NCBI RefSeq assembly: GCF_034366785.1
Contig: NZ_CP112933.1
Coordinates: forward strand, 1 to 57,766
Source of the DNA: Candidatus Trichorickettsia mobilis
GTDB lineage: Bacteria > Pseudomonadota > Alphaproteobacteria > Rickettsiales > Rickettsiaceae
Reading direction: 5' to 3'
DNA: 57,766 nucleotides
Shown here one piece after another: positions 7,889 to 15,741 of the stretch; the first letter of the stretch is position 1, and every line of letters begins with the position of its first letter. The position numbers and the translations under genes are program-made. Under the pieces are notes generated by a model. That model was not told the origin of the DNA and searched no databases. It saw nothing but the letters and a program-made list of their open reading frames with translations.

Positions 7889-7901
7889 AATTTAATAGTG
7901 A

Positions 7902-8378
7902 TTAGCTAGAGGTTTTTGTATTTTGTTTAGGTTTAGCGGTGTTACTAGGTCTCTTACCTTTAACCTGCTTTTTCTTAGGCACATGAACCTCTGACTCCAT
8001 AACCTTACCGACTTCTTTGCCGCTTAAAGAATATCTAGGTTCACCAACTTTCATTGCTAACGTGTACTTTTTCTTTTTGGTATAGACATAGAGAAACCGC
8101 CAAATCTTATACTCATCCATTTTGAGACGCTTACACAAGTCTTTATGAATACCTAATTTAAGCATTCTGATAGGGTTTGTACACTTAGGAAAAGCTTTTG
8201 CAAACTTACGCCTCACGAGGTCTAGAACTTCCTTATATTCCTCTCTAGGCATTTTCTCTTTTTTAACTTTAGGAGCTTTCGGCACTTCGGTTTTAAGCTT
8301 CTCTTGTATAGCTTTTAGCTTATCGCCGCCTAGTTTTAGAGTGAGCTTGGGTTTTGGTTTCTCTGGTTCTTCAGTCAT
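7902..8378 (-). CDS. ProQ/FinO-family RNA chaperone
   Basis: 158 aa. Basic N-terminal tail, then a ProQ/FinO domain (about residues 45-125): FPKC...MLKLGIHKDL, a helix ending FLYVYT, KYTLAMKVGEPRYSL and SGKEVGKV match the family's conserved positions. The C-terminal tail is lysine-rich and disordered. The family binds structured RNAs and promotes sense-antisense pairing; FinO does this for plasmid F. Here it could control replication, lysogeny or host RNAs. It overlaps the upstream gene by 4 bases (ATGA). Confidence 0.85.
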   Translation of the reverse strand: MTEEPEKPKPKLTLKLGGDKLKAIQEKLKTEVPKAPKVKKEKMPREEYKEVLDLVRRKFAKAFPKCTNPIRMLKLGIHKDLCKRLKMDEYKIWRFLYVYTKKKKYTLAMKVGEPRYSLSGKEVGKVMESEVHVPKKKQVKGKRPSNTAKPKQNTKTSS

Positions 8379-8596
8379 AAGCGTTTTTTAATTACTACAC
8401 CTTTATTATTCTCACGCAACTTTGCTTGATAAGCCTCCCAGTCTACTTTATCATCGTGACCTATAGTATCGGAAACGAATTTGTGTATTTTTTCTGCTAC
8501 TTCAAACACATCCTCTAACTCCGTACCGTTAATGCTTTTAATGCAATACTGATAAGCCAACTCAAAGCAGCGTAATCTAACTTCTTGATCAGTCAT
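8375..8596 (-). CDS. Hypothetical protein (73 aa)
   Basis: 73 aa, mostly helical, acidic middle (ELEDVFEVAEKIHKFVSD) and basic end. It sits between the HU gene (3-base gap) and the ProQ-like gene (4-base overlap), so it is part of the leftward operon. No family recognised. Confidence 0.6.
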   Translation of the reverse strand: MTDQEVRLRCFELAYQYCIKSINGTELEDVFEVAEKIHKFVSDTIGHDDKVDWEAYQAKLRENNKGVVIKKRL

Positions 8597-8599
8597 TAT

Positions 8600-8881
8600 T
8601 TAAGCTCTTGAGTTACAAGCGTCTTTTAGTTTCTTACCCGCGCTAAATTTAGCTTGAACGTAAGCATCAACCTCTATAGGCTCACCTGTTTTAGGATTAC
8701 GTCCTTTTCTTGCTTCGACTTTAGAAGTGTGAAAACTACCAAATCCAACTAATTCTACAGTTTTTTCTTCGCTTAAAGCACCTGTCACGGCTTTAGTGAA
8801 AGCGTTTATTATTTCTTCTGCTTTTGTCTTAGTGCAATTTTGTTGCGTGGATATATAGTCGATAAATTCATTTTTATTCAT
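8600..8881 (-). CDS. HU/IHF-family DNA-bending protein
   Basis: 93 aa, full-length HU fold. N-terminal helices with NKNEFIDYI and KAEEIINAFTKAVTGAL; VELVGFGSF; then the DNA-binding arm GRNPKTGEPIEVDAY, and a C-terminal helix. The proline at the tip of the arm (RNPKTG) is the intercalating residue. Probably aids replication, packaging or partition complexes of the phage. Confidence 0.95.
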   Translation of the reverse strand: MNKNEFIDYISTQQNCTKTKAEEIINAFTKAVTGALSEEKTVELVGFGSFHTSKVEARKGRNPKTGEPIEVDAYVQAKFSAGKKLKDACNSRA

Positions 8882-8913
8882 TTTGTTTACCTTTTTGGTT
8901 TACGTTAATCTAT

Positions 8914-9345
8914 TTACCTTTCTTCAAAATACATCTTATGCAATTCCAGTTCTTTGTCTAAGCAAGGTCTTAGCTTCTCGTTAAACCAACTTGTGAACTG
9001 CCTAGCAAAAGTATTCCACTTGTTTTCAAGAACTCTAAAGCTGGTTTGTTCATTATTCAAGACTAGTTTTAAGTCATTCATTGCAGTGTTAATGTCGCCA
9101 CTACTTAAAAACTCGAAGTATCCAGTTATATAGCCTATCAATTCTTTTTCTTCAATCGGCGTACCTTTCTTGATATCTATATCTTTAATTGCAATTTGTT
9201 CTTTTGACTTATCTAAACTCAGAGAAACAAACAAACTGCAAGAGCTAAACCTAGACTTAGAAATCTCGATATTGATACTTTCTTCTACACCAAAAACATA
9301 AGACTTAACTTCTCTAGAGGTTACTCTAAAATTATATTCAGTCAT
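8914..9345 (-). CDS. Hypothetical protein (143 aa)
   Basis: 143 aa. N-terminal half strand-rich with alternating polar and hydrophobic residues; C-terminal half helical with aromatic residues (FRVLENKWNTFARQFTSWF). No signal or membrane segment. Its ATG overlaps the stop of the 40-aa frame upstream. No family recognised; part of the leftward early operon. Confidence 0.6.
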   Translation of the reverse strand: MTEYNFRVTSREVKSYVFGVEESINIEISKSRFSSCSLFVSLSLDKSKEQIAIKDIDIKKGTPIEEKELIGYITGYFEFLSSGDINTAMNDLKLVLNNEQTSFRVLENKWNTFARQFTSWFNEKLRPCLDKELELHKMYFEER

Positions 9346-9460
9346 CTTTACCGCTTACACTTTTTACACTTACAAATTCAAGCAACTTGTCTACATCCAC
9401 CTCATCTGGAAACTGAGATAAGAAAACAAGCAATCGTTCTTTAGATATGGTTTTACTCAT
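9338..9460 (-). CDS. Small hypothetical protein (40 aa)
   Basis: ATG at 9458-9460, stop at 9338-9340, overlapping the start of the next gene by 8 bases. Sequence begins MSKTISKERLLVFLSQFPDE and continues with a helix VDVDKLLEFV. The overlap argues for a real coupled gene; function unknown. Confidence 0.45.
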   Translation of the reverse strand: MSKTISKERLLVFLSQFPDEVDVDKLLEFVSVKSVSGKDD

Positions 9461-9513
9461 TTTAAGTCTAAGCTCAACACTTGTTGCCTCGAGTTTTAAA
9501 GTTTATAATTAGA

Positions 9514-10647
9514 TCAATCAATATGCAAGAGCCCTTCTGCTCTGAACGAGTCTATTAAACTAGACATTAAATGTTTGTTTTTTAATTTTAAAGTATACAC
9601 CCTACCTCTTTCTTTAATGGGAACAATCAAATCATTGCGTAACATCTTTGCTATTACTCTAGAGTGATAAGACTGGCTATTATTCTTGCTCTTTAGAACA
9701 ATTGATAAATCCGAAAATTTTGCAAAATGTTTTAATGACAAAAAATGCAAGATAGCAGCTTCATCCTGACTAATAAACGCTCTAAGTAGTGCCTTTTTTA
9801 ATGTAGGTTGTATGATGCGCTTATTTAGCAAGCTATAATCACATAACATTAATATTTTTTGCGTTGATTCTATTAATCCTCCGAGCATATATTGACACCA
9901 AATATTTTTACCTTCTTGAGTAAGACTGTCGGCACTAGATAAAGCACTATAATAATCTCCTCTATTAGAACAAAAAGTAGCTGTTGGATTCACCATTCTA
10001 AAATTAGTTATAAATTTATATTTAACGAGTAATGCGTAAGTTAAAATTCTTACGGTTCTTCCGTTTCCGTTATCAAATGGGTGTACCCAAGTAAAGTAAT
10101 GATGCGCTATTGCTATTTTTATAGGATCATACTTACTTTCATCATTATTTGAAATAAACTCGTAAAGTTTATCCATATAACTGCTAACTTGACTATAATC
10201 TGGCGGTGTATGTTTTGATTGAGATATTTTTATATTTTTATTCCTATAAACGCCAGGCGTACCGCTACCCTCTGTTGTAAGCCCTGCAACAACTCTTTTG
10301 TGAATTTCACTAACAAACATTCTGTTAATTACAATATCTTCCGAGGATAGCTTGCTAATGAATAATATTACCTCTTCTATGTTTAGAATTTCACGAATAT
10401 TTAAATTATTTTGATCGCTCTTGGATATTTGCGACTCCATATATTCAATTACAGTGGTTTGATTACCTTCTATACGAGAAGAATTTATACTTTCTAAGCT
10501 ATGTAGTATATACCTTAATTCATGAAGCAAATGCGGAGGTGTAGTACCTTTTAGTTCGGTATAACGGAGTTTTTCAAATTCAATGATTAAGTCGGTTAAC
10601 TTTGAATCAAAATTTGGTTGTAATAACTCTAGTTTATAGTCTAACAT
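9514..10647 (-). CDS. Fic-domain protein (predicted AMP transferase) with winged-helix C-terminus
   Basis: 377 aa. Complete Fic motif HPFDNGNGRTVR at residues 189-200, with catalytic H189, and a GVYRNKNI flap region upstream. An N-terminal inhibitory motif of the (S/T)xxxE(G/N) type is visible at S56-E60-G61, so this is a class II, self-inhibited Fic protein. The last ~90 residues look like a winged helix (ILHFLSLKHFAKFSDLSIVL). Substrate unknown. It could modify a host protein during the plasmid state or regulate itself. It has its own upstream gap (10648-10744) and may be an independently transcribed accessory gene. Confidence 0.9.
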   Translation of the reverse strand: MLDYKLELLQPNFDSKLTDLIIEFEKLRYTELKGTTPPHLLHELRYILHSLESINSSRIEGNQTTVIEYMESQISKSDQNNLNIREILNIEEVILFISKLSSEDIVINRMFVSEIHKRVVAGLTTEGSGTPGVYRNKNIKISQSKHTPPDYSQVSSYMDKLYEFISNNDESKYDPIKIAIAHHYFTWVHPFDNGNGRTVRILTYALLVKYKFITNFRMVNPTATFCSNRGDYYSALSSADSLTQEGKNIWCQYMLGGLIESTQKILMLCDYSLLNKRIIQPTLKKALLRAFISQDEAAILHFLSLKHFAKFSDLSIVLKSKNNSQSYHSRVIAKMLRNDLIVPIKERGRVYTLKLKNKHLMSSLIDSFRAEGLLHID

Positions 10648-10744
10648 TTAATTCGATTATCTCGCTTTGCTGTTTTCATTATCTCACTTTTTAGAGACTA
10701 AAAGCCTTATAATATAAGACTTATAGAGTTTTGTAAATTTTTTA

Positions 10745-11086
10745 TTATCCCTCTATTACTGCCTTAGCTTTCTCGCTTTTTTCTTTTTTCTCAGCAATAA
10801 TTTTCTCTACATACTCCTGCATTTTAAGAGCCTCTTCTGCACTTACAACACCTACTATTTCGCCGTCTAAGTTATACTTCGTGGCACCTTCTACTATCAG
10901 CTTCTTATACCTGATGCCTTGATACCATTTAGCAAATTGTTTAGCTTCATCGACAATCAAGTTGCATTTTTCCTGCAATTCTTTAGCTAGATCAACGTCG
11001 AGTAAAGTTAAATTTTTTGTGTCTATTATAGGGTATTTTTCTTTTATTTTTTTAGCTAACGCTGTCAGTTCTTTTGAAGTAAGCAT
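10745..11086 (-). CDS. Second, divergent ProQ/FinO-fold protein
   Basis: 113 aa. Not obvious at first sight, but the order of positions follows the ProQ/FinO domain: short helix ending in YP, LLDVDLAKELQEKC (family: LkiGI..DL...L), a helix with AKQFAKWYQGIRYKKLIVEGATKYNLDGEIVGVVS (family: L..YT...YL.al..G..R.dL.G...G.V). A charged helical tail (KIIAEKKEKSEKAK) follows. It would be an RNA-binding protein. It differs strongly from the copy at 7902, so the two probably have different RNA targets. It is directly followed on the upstream side by the 106-aa gene. Confidence 0.65.
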   Translation of the reverse strand: MLTSKELTALAKKIKEKYPIIDTKNLTLLDVDLAKELQEKCNLIVDEAKQFAKWYQGIRYKKLIVEGATKYNLDGEIVGVVSAEEALKMQEYVEKIIAEKKEKSEKAKAVIEG

Positions 11087-11407
11087 TTATTCACCTATTA
11101 TTTTCTTCCAAAATGAGACTTTTTCTAATTTTATATCACCGCAATAATTAATGTCTTCTATGTTTATCGGTATTAAAGCCTCGTTTTTAACTAAGTATCT
11201 AATATTGAATTTCTTAAAAGCTTTGCTAGGGTTGCTTTGACAATGTACAAGAACATTAAATATTTGGTTTACAATCTTATATTCCGTCGAGTATTCGATC
11301 CTTCTAACATAGTATTTTTTAGCAAGGTCATAGTCGCATAGTTCAAATTTTACACCATCTTCGTCTAAATTAACTAATTTACTTAATGCTACTGTGTATT
11401 TACTCAC
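11087..11407 (-). CDS. Hypothetical protein (106 aa)
   Basis: Starts with GTG at 11405-11407, which overlaps the TGA of the mini Tad2-like gene. Mixed alpha/beta, no signal or membrane segment (ELCDYDLAKKYYVRRIEYS). Its stop abuts the ATG of the ProQ-like gene at 10745. No family recognised. Confidence 0.55.
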   Translation of the reverse strand: MSKYTVALSKLVNLDEDGVKFELCDYDLAKKYYVRRIEYSTEYKIVNQIFNVLVHCQSNPSKAFKKFNIRYLVKNEALIPINIEDINYCGDIKLEKVSFWKKIIGE

Positions 11408-11565
11408 TGCACTACCTGCCAGTCGTTGGCGTCTATATCATCTATTGCAAACAACGGAGTATAATCATCGCATCCATTATAATCTATTGCATTACTAATG
11501 TCCCAATCTTTGCGTTTTACTATTTTACCAACTTTTAAACACCTAACAGCTTCTGTAATATTCAT
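11404..11565 (-). CDS. Mini Tad2-like (DUF2829-type) protein, copy A
   Basis: 53 aa, not in a larger frame. N-terminus MNITEAVRCLKVGKIVKRKDW and C-terminus DIDANDWQVVQ match the start (M-N-F-x-E-A-L-x-x-L-K-x-G-K-x-x-x-R-K-x-W) and end (A-D-D-W-E-V-V) of DUF2829/Tad2 proteins. Full Tad2 proteins soak up cyclic nucleotide signals of Thoeris defence; this form lacks most of the middle, so that activity is not certain. ATG overlaps the RecT stop (ATGA); the end overlaps the next GTG. A second copy lies at 27190. Confidence 0.6.
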   Translation of the reverse strand: MNITEAVRCLKVGKIVKRKDWDISNAIDYNGCDDYTPLFAIDDIDANDWQVVQ

Positions 11566-12389
11566 GCCGCCTCCTGTATCTCATTAATCACAACATCAGT
11601 AACCACGTTCTGCTGCTCTTTTACCGCTGAATGCCTAGTTAAAATATACTCTATACAAGCCATCATTTTGTCATCGCTCATTTCTTCTAAGGTTGACACA
11701 CCAGCTTTCTTGCACCATTTTTCTACAAGATCGGTTGATATACTCTTGCTAACCACTAACTCCATAAGTTGCTCTCTAATTTCGCTATCTGCTGGAACTT
11801 GTACGGGTTGCAGTGTTCTTTCTTTTTTAGGAGTTACATCTTTCGTAGCCGCTATTATATCCTCTAGCTCTTCCACTCCTTGCATGCCGTTCATAACTTC
11901 TGGGGCATGAGTTCTAATTAACAAAGTTGCGGCACGATAACGCAACATAAGCTCGGGTAAACTCTGGTATTTAGTATTCTTAGTCCAACCATCTGCTATT
12001 GCTTCTTTCATCGTGATAGTATATGAAATTTCTTCATCGCTCCCAGCTAGATTTGTGTAAGCAGTAACTGCTAGATCAACACCTTTCCCTTCTATTCTAT
12101 AGCGTATGCCATGGCTAAAAAGCCCACTTCTATTTGCAAGAGAGATAGCAAAAGCTGCGTTCATCCCTAGCTTGCCGCCGATGACAAAAGTATTTTGCAT
12201 CATTAACATTGGGTCTATATTCATTCTATATGCACTATTCAGCACGATAAAGATATTTGCTGCTTTCCCTCTAAAATGTACGGGTATAATATCCGATTTA
12301 GACATTAAGTCTGCTATTCTATAAGATTTCTCCATTGCATCGAACATATCTAACGCATTAGTGGTGTTTATTTGCATTAAGTTACTCAT
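11562..12389 (-). CDS. recT: RecT-family single-strand annealing protein
   Basis: 275 aa from the ATG at 12389 (preceded by GAGGG); a longer start at 12401 exists. Conserved RecT/Redbeta blocks are clear: LMSKSDIIPVHFRGK, ANIFIVLNSAYRMNIDPMLM, QNTFVIGGKLGMNAAFAI, then TMKEAIADGW and SLPELMLRYRAATLLIR. It would bind single strands and pair homologous DNA in phage recombination and replication. No adjacent exonuclease was recognised. The start overlaps the ankyrin gene. Confidence 0.9.
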   Translation of the reverse strand: MSNLMQINTTNALDMFDAMEKSYRIADLMSKSDIIPVHFRGKAANIFIVLNSAYRMNIDPMLMMQNTFVIGGKLGMNAAFAISLANRSGLFSHGIRYRIEGKGVDLAVTAYTNLAGSDEEISYTITMKEAIADGWTKNTKYQSLPELMLRYRAATLLIRTHAPEVMNGMQGVEELEDIIAATKDVTPKKERTLQPVQVPADSEIREQLMELVVSKSISTDLVEKWCKKAGVSTLEEMSDDKMMACIEYILTRHSAVKEQQNVVTDVVINEIQEAA

Positions 12390-12888
12390 TGTTACCCTCA
12401 TCTATATTATTTTTGTTAAAGCATTCTAAACTCTCGCTATTTGTCTTAGCTCCTAGACCGACAAGCACGTCAACCATAGTCTTGTTTCTTCCTCGAATAG
12501 CGTAGTCCAGTATTGAATTACTCCTAAAGTCTATCTCGTGAATATCTAAGTCTGGATAAGCTCTCAGCAACTCCGCAAATATTGAACCGCTTTTATCGTG
12601 ATAAGCCACCTTACTTAACAGAGAGTACTTATTGCACGAGCAGAAAGCTTGACTCTCTCGTTCCACAACAGGCATATTCACATCAGCACCTTTTTTTATT
12701 AAATAGGTCGCTATGTCAGTTGCGTTGGTCTTTACCGCTCTACTTAGCATAGTTTCAAAGTATTTACTCGGCTTATTGACATCAAGTCCGTTCTCTACTA
12801 AGTATGCTATACGCTCTAAATCATTGTTGTTTACCAGGTCAAGTAGCTTGGATTCATCAATCATCTTTATGAAATCTTGCGGTTTCAT
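12382..12888 (-). CDS. Ankyrin-repeat protein
   Basis: 168 aa from the ATG at 12888, which has GAGGTGA just upstream; a GTG five codons earlier is a weaker start. About four ankyrin-like repeats: LERIAYLVENGLDVNKPSK, ATDIATYLIKKGADVNMP, SGSIFAELLRAYPDLDI, KTMVDVLVGLGAKTN. Ankyrin proteins are frequent in Rickettsiales and their phages and may contact host or protist proteins. Here it is embedded in the early operon, overlapping recT. Confidence 0.8.
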   Translation of the reverse strand: MKPQDFIKMIDESKLLDLVNNNDLERIAYLVENGLDVNKPSKYFETMLSRAVKTNATDIATYLIKKGADVNMPVVERESQAFCSCNKYSLLSKVAYHDKSGSIFAELLRAYPDLDIHEIDFRSNSILDYAIRGRNKTMVDVLVGLGAKTNSESLECFNKNNIDEGNNE

Positions 12889-12890
12889 AC

Positions 12891-13082
12891 TCACCTCTTC
12901 CACTTTTCAGGTACATAAAAATTCAACTCATCTGATTGCACAGTCCTAGTTTTCTTAAACTTGCTAAAGTCGTAAACTTCGGGTGTGTTTAATATTTCTA
13001 CCAATCTCGCTTTTTCTTTTCCTTGAAGCTGCGGTGTCTCAGGATTACGTTTACTTTTCCTTGTATATACTTCGTAGTTCAT
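12891..13082 (-). CDS. Hypothetical protein (63 aa)
   Basis: 63 aa, basic and polar (YTRKSKRNPETPQLQGKEKA), likely partly disordered. Lies just upstream of the ankyrin gene in the same leftward operon. No family recognised. Confidence 0.5.
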   Translation of the reverse strand: MNYEVYTRKSKRNPETPQLQGKEKARLVEILNTPEVYDFSKFKKTRTVQSDELNFYVPEKWKR

Positions 13083-13132
13083 TCCTATATCTATATATCT
13101 TTATTTGCTTATATCTGTATAACAGTATATAC

Positions 13133-13426
13133 TTACCATCTCATCGCTCCCCACATTAGAGCAAAGCAAAACAACAGTAGCCCACCGTACCAGAGCGCTC
13201 TCTTCAATAAAATAGGAAGAGTATTGTCTTTCATTTCTTTTATCTTGTCTTCGAGGTCGTATATCTTTGTACGAGTAATGTGATATTCTTTTTCTCGATC
13301 TATCGGTATATAACAGCCCCTACGCCTAGCTTCGTCTTCTAAAGCCCAATATTCCTTTCTAGCTTTCTTAAGAACCGCTAGCTCTTGCTCCGCTTGTTCT
13401 ATTTCTTCTTTTTTGACATACCACAT
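13133..13426 (-). CDS. Membrane protein with coiled coil (97 aa)
   Basis: N-terminal ~70 residues form a charged coiled coil (KKEEIEQAEQELAVLKKAR); residues about 76-95 are a hydrophobic segment (ALWYGGLLLFCFALMWGAM). A tail-anchored inner-membrane protein is likely. It starts two bases after the stop of the P63C gene, in the same operon. Function unknown; superinfection exclusion is one possibility. Confidence 0.6.
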   Translation of the reverse strand: MWYVKKEEIEQAEQELAVLKKARKEYWALEDEARRRGCYIPIDREKEYHITRTKIYDLEDKIKEMKDNTLPILLKRALWYGGLLLFCFALMWGAMRW

Positions 13427-13428
13427 AA

Positions 13429-14343
13429 TTAAGCATTACCCATTATTACTTCGATATTCTTTTTAGGTATTATTTTATCAATCATTACTTTAAACTGATC
13501 CCAATTATCGCATGCTTTCATTAAAGCGGTAACTGTATGTAAATGCTGAGTTAAAGCTGGGTGCCCTAAGTCAGGACTTAAAAATTGATGGAGCTTCACA
13601 TGCTTTACTTCGCTATCTACTTTTAAGTGCTTTAATTCTTCTAAAATACCTGGAGCTAATCTATCATAGACTATATCGCTAGTTAATTGAGCTGCATAAC
13701 AAGGTCTTCTACTGGAGTTAATTTTGTTGATATTCCATTTTCTTAATCTAAACACTTCATTATAGAATTCAGGCGGAAATCTTTTTGCCCACGCTGCAAA
13801 CTCTTTAATTAAATATTTATCCAACAAAGCCTGTAGCGCATCCTTAGCTCTGACGTTCTGGTATCCAGTTGCTTCATCGACTAAGGCGGTAACTCCGACT
13901 TTGGCAAGTGATCTGACCATCATTTCCGAAGTATCGGCTAATTTTTGCTGGCTTTTTACAAGTTTATTGTCCTTTCTAGCCTGTAAGTAAACATCGCACA
14001 AAGCAGGTAATATCTCAGCTTTGTAACCTTTTTTAGGCTTCTTAGTTTTATCCAAATATTCTATTAATTTGGTCACCTCTTGTAACCCCTGTTCTACATA
14101 GGGTTTGAGATTGTTTGACGCTATAAAAGTGGGCAAGTTGGTCCTGTCTTCTCTGTCTTGAATTTTACCTTTGCGAGGTCTATCAAATGCTGCATATACA
14201 GCCGAACTACTAATGATCCTTGTTCCGTCTTCCAAAACTGCACAAGGCAATAGTTTGTCCATTATTCTTAGCGTACCCTCATGTGTTGAATGTAATTTTT
14301 TCATTACTACTACCTTAGTTTTACTTATTACAACTTTGCTCAT
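13429..14343 (-). CDS. P63C-domain protein
   Basis: 304 aa. The C-terminal half carries the P63C signature: RFPPEFYNEVFRLRKW, then RRPCYAAQLTSDIVYDRLAPGILEEL and FLSPDLGHPALTQHLHTV. The N-terminal half has an ALCDVYLQARKD element seen in phage KilA/P63C proteins. The family is widespread in phages and plasmids, with proposed regulatory or DNA-linked roles but no proven activity. Good AAGGTAAG ribosome site before the ATG. Confidence 0.85.
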   Translation of the reverse strand: MSKVVISKTKVVVMKKLHSTHEGTLRIMDKLLPCAVLEDGTRIISSSAVYAAFDRPRKGKIQDREDRTNLPTFIASNNLKPYVEQGLQEVTKLIEYLDKTKKPKKGYKAEILPALCDVYLQARKDNKLVKSQQKLADTSEMMVRSLAKVGVTALVDEATGYQNVRAKDALQALLDKYLIKEFAAWAKRFPPEFYNEVFRLRKWNINKINSSRRPCYAAQLTSDIVYDRLAPGILEELKHLKVDSEVKHVKLHQFLSPDLGHPALTQHLHTVTALMKACDNWDQFKVMIDKIIPKKNIEVIMGNA

Positions 14344-14366
14344 ACTTACCTTTTTTATGTTATTGA

Positions 14367-14546
14367 TTAAGCACTCACGGCAACATCACAACTTAACAAC
14401 TCTATACGCTTTTGCATAGACAACTCCACCAGCTCTCTAGCTTCTTGCGAAGTGTCCTTATCACGCAACTTCTGTACGATATGGTAGTCTTCAGTCTCGT
14501 AGAAATTACGCATAATTTGTAGCCAGTTTGTTTTGTTTATAATCAT
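14367..14546 (-). CDS. Hypothetical protein (59 aa)
   Basis: ATG at 14544-14546 overlaps the stop of the upstream gene by 4 bases (ATGA). Helical, begins MIINKTNWLQIMRNFYETED and ends in a cysteine-containing hydrophobic tail. The coupling argues it is real. No family recognised. Confidence 0.5.
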   Translation of the reverse strand: MIINKTNWLQIMRNFYETEDYHIVQKLRDKDTSQEARELVELSMQKRIELLSCDVAVSA

Positions 14547-14830
14547 GATAACCTCTTTATATTTTTAATTGAGAACAACTGATAACCCTCTGCATACGCA
14601 GGTCTCTCTTGGTACTGTGCCTCAAAAACTATTTGGTCTCCGCTGTTCAAAGACTCAAACAATTCAGGCGCAACACTATAATCAACCTTGTGTCTGCTTT
14701 TTCTAGCTTTGCCGCACTCGCTGACAATATCAACTATCAACGCATCTTGAGGTTGTCCTTTTGCATCAACTATAATATTTTTAAATGTTGCCACAAATTT
14801 GGTGTTTACTTTAGCTTTATTTTTTATCAT
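14543..14830 (-). CDS. Hypothetical small beta-rich protein (95 aa)
   Basis: 95 aa with alternating strands (KFVATFKNIIVDAKG, DALIVDIVSE, DQIVFEAQYQERPA, YQLFSIKNIKRL). The strand order and basic surface could fit an OB-fold nucleic-acid binder, but this is a guess. Coupled to the 59-aa gene downstream. Confidence 0.55.
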   Translation of the reverse strand: MIKNKAKVNTKFVATFKNIIVDAKGQPQDALIVDIVSECGKARKSRHKVDYSVAPELFESLNSGDQIVFEAQYQERPAYAEGYQLFSIKNIKRLS

Positions 14831-14892
14831 AATGTTTACCTATAGTTTTTGAGTTTTTTAAGTTTATTAACTATATTTGAATGATATACCAG

Positions 14893-14926
14893 CCCGTTGT
14901 TTTTTGAAGTTCAATGGGTTTTTTTT
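14893..14926 (+). terminator. Hairpin with T-tract reading rightward inside the leftward operon
   Basis: Seven-bp stem CCCGTTG/CAATGGG (14893-14899 with 14912-14918), 12-base loop, then eight T on the + strand. It has the make-up of an intrinsic terminator for rightward transcripts, although the genes here run leftward, so it may stop antisense transcription. Confidence 0.45.
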
Positions 14927-15083
14927 AATGCCTATACCTATAAGCTTCGCTCAAAGCTGTATTATCTTTAATAGGCTTCTTGTCGTTTTTCACAGCTTTA
15001 AGAATAAAAGGCGTTAGCATTAATACTATCAAGACTATCCACGCCCAAATCTTAATCACTTCGTTGTTATCATCGTTTTTCAC
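14925..15083 (-). CDS. Small single-TM protein (52 aa, GTG start)
   Basis: GTG at 15081-15083 overlaps the stop of the upstream gene (GTGA). A hydrophobic segment VIKIWAWIVLIVLMLTPFIL spans residues about 9-28, followed by a basic tail. Single-pass membrane protein of unknown role in the leftward operon. Confidence 0.5.
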   Translation of the reverse strand: MKNDDNNEVIKIWAWIVLIVLMLTPFILKAVKNDKKPIKDNTALSEAYRYRH

Positions 15084-15664
15084 ACCCCCCTCCCAGCTCT
15101 GTAAACGCTATTCTTAACCCATATATAATTCCTGTGATCTTCCTCGGCTTCGCCTCTTGCTTCGGCTATTGCCTCGGCTAAACCTTGCGGGTCGTAAGTA
15201 TCCGTTTCCCAGCCGATCCAAAGTGTACTAGCTTCATCAAGCTGTTTCTCGTAGTCTTCTATCTCAAAGCGTAACTTGTATATATCTTTAAGGTGGTACT
15301 CTTTAATAGGCATGTGCCAGACACGCGCTCTTTCGGCTAACTCAAGACCCTCTTCGTCTAGGTTCTCGTATAGACAAACTAGGTACTCTAGCTCACCAAA
15401 GTCTACTTCTTGCTTGTTAGAAGAATTTAGCGAAAAAGCATCTATATAAGGAATTTTTAAGCCGTAACTCTCAGCCTTAGACAATAGCTCTAGCTCGTAT
15501 TCGCCGTGTACTTCGTCCAGTGCTACTAAGTTTAAACGTGGTAAAGGTTGTATTTTATCAATGTTGATTTGTCTTGAAACGCTTTCTGCGGTATTTTTAT
15601 ATTTAGCAACGTTTTCAGGTGTATACCAAATAGGTATGTAAGGGGTGTGGGAATTTTGGGTCAT
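15080..15664 (-). CDS. Hypothetical acidic protein (194 aa)
   Basis: 194 aa, acidic, helical in the second half (ELAERARVWHMPIKEYHLKD and a long E/A-rich helix near the C-terminus with AIAEARGEAEED). No signal or membrane segment; no family recognised. Its leader holds the 19-base motif also found at 20430 (see that entry), and both frames start with ATGACCCAAA. Confidence 0.55.
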   Translation of the reverse strand: MTQNSHTPYIPIWYTPENVAKYKNTAESVSRQINIDKIQPLPRLNLVALDEVHGEYELELLSKAESYGLKIPYIDAFSLNSSNKQEVDFGELEYLVCLYENLDEEGLELAERARVWHMPIKEYHLKDIYKLRFEIEDYEKQLDEASTLWIGWETDTYDPQGLAEAIAEARGEAEEDHRNYIWVKNSVYRAGRGV

Positions 15665-15677
15665 GGGGGACTCCTAA

Positions 15678-15696
15678 TACTTTCTGTATATCAGCG
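15678..15696 (-). promoter_or_regulatory. 19-bp leader motif, copy 1
   Basis: The sequence CGCTGATATACAGAAAGTA (read on the minus strand) lies 13 bases before the ATG of the 194-aa gene. The same 19 bases lie on the plus strand at 20430-20448, nine bases before another ATGACCCAAA. A looser relative is seen before 19528. It may be a shared promoter or operator. Confidence 0.5.
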
Positions 15697-15741
15697 TTAG
15701 CACTATTGCTTTTGCTTATGAGTATAGTTATAACTTAGTGT

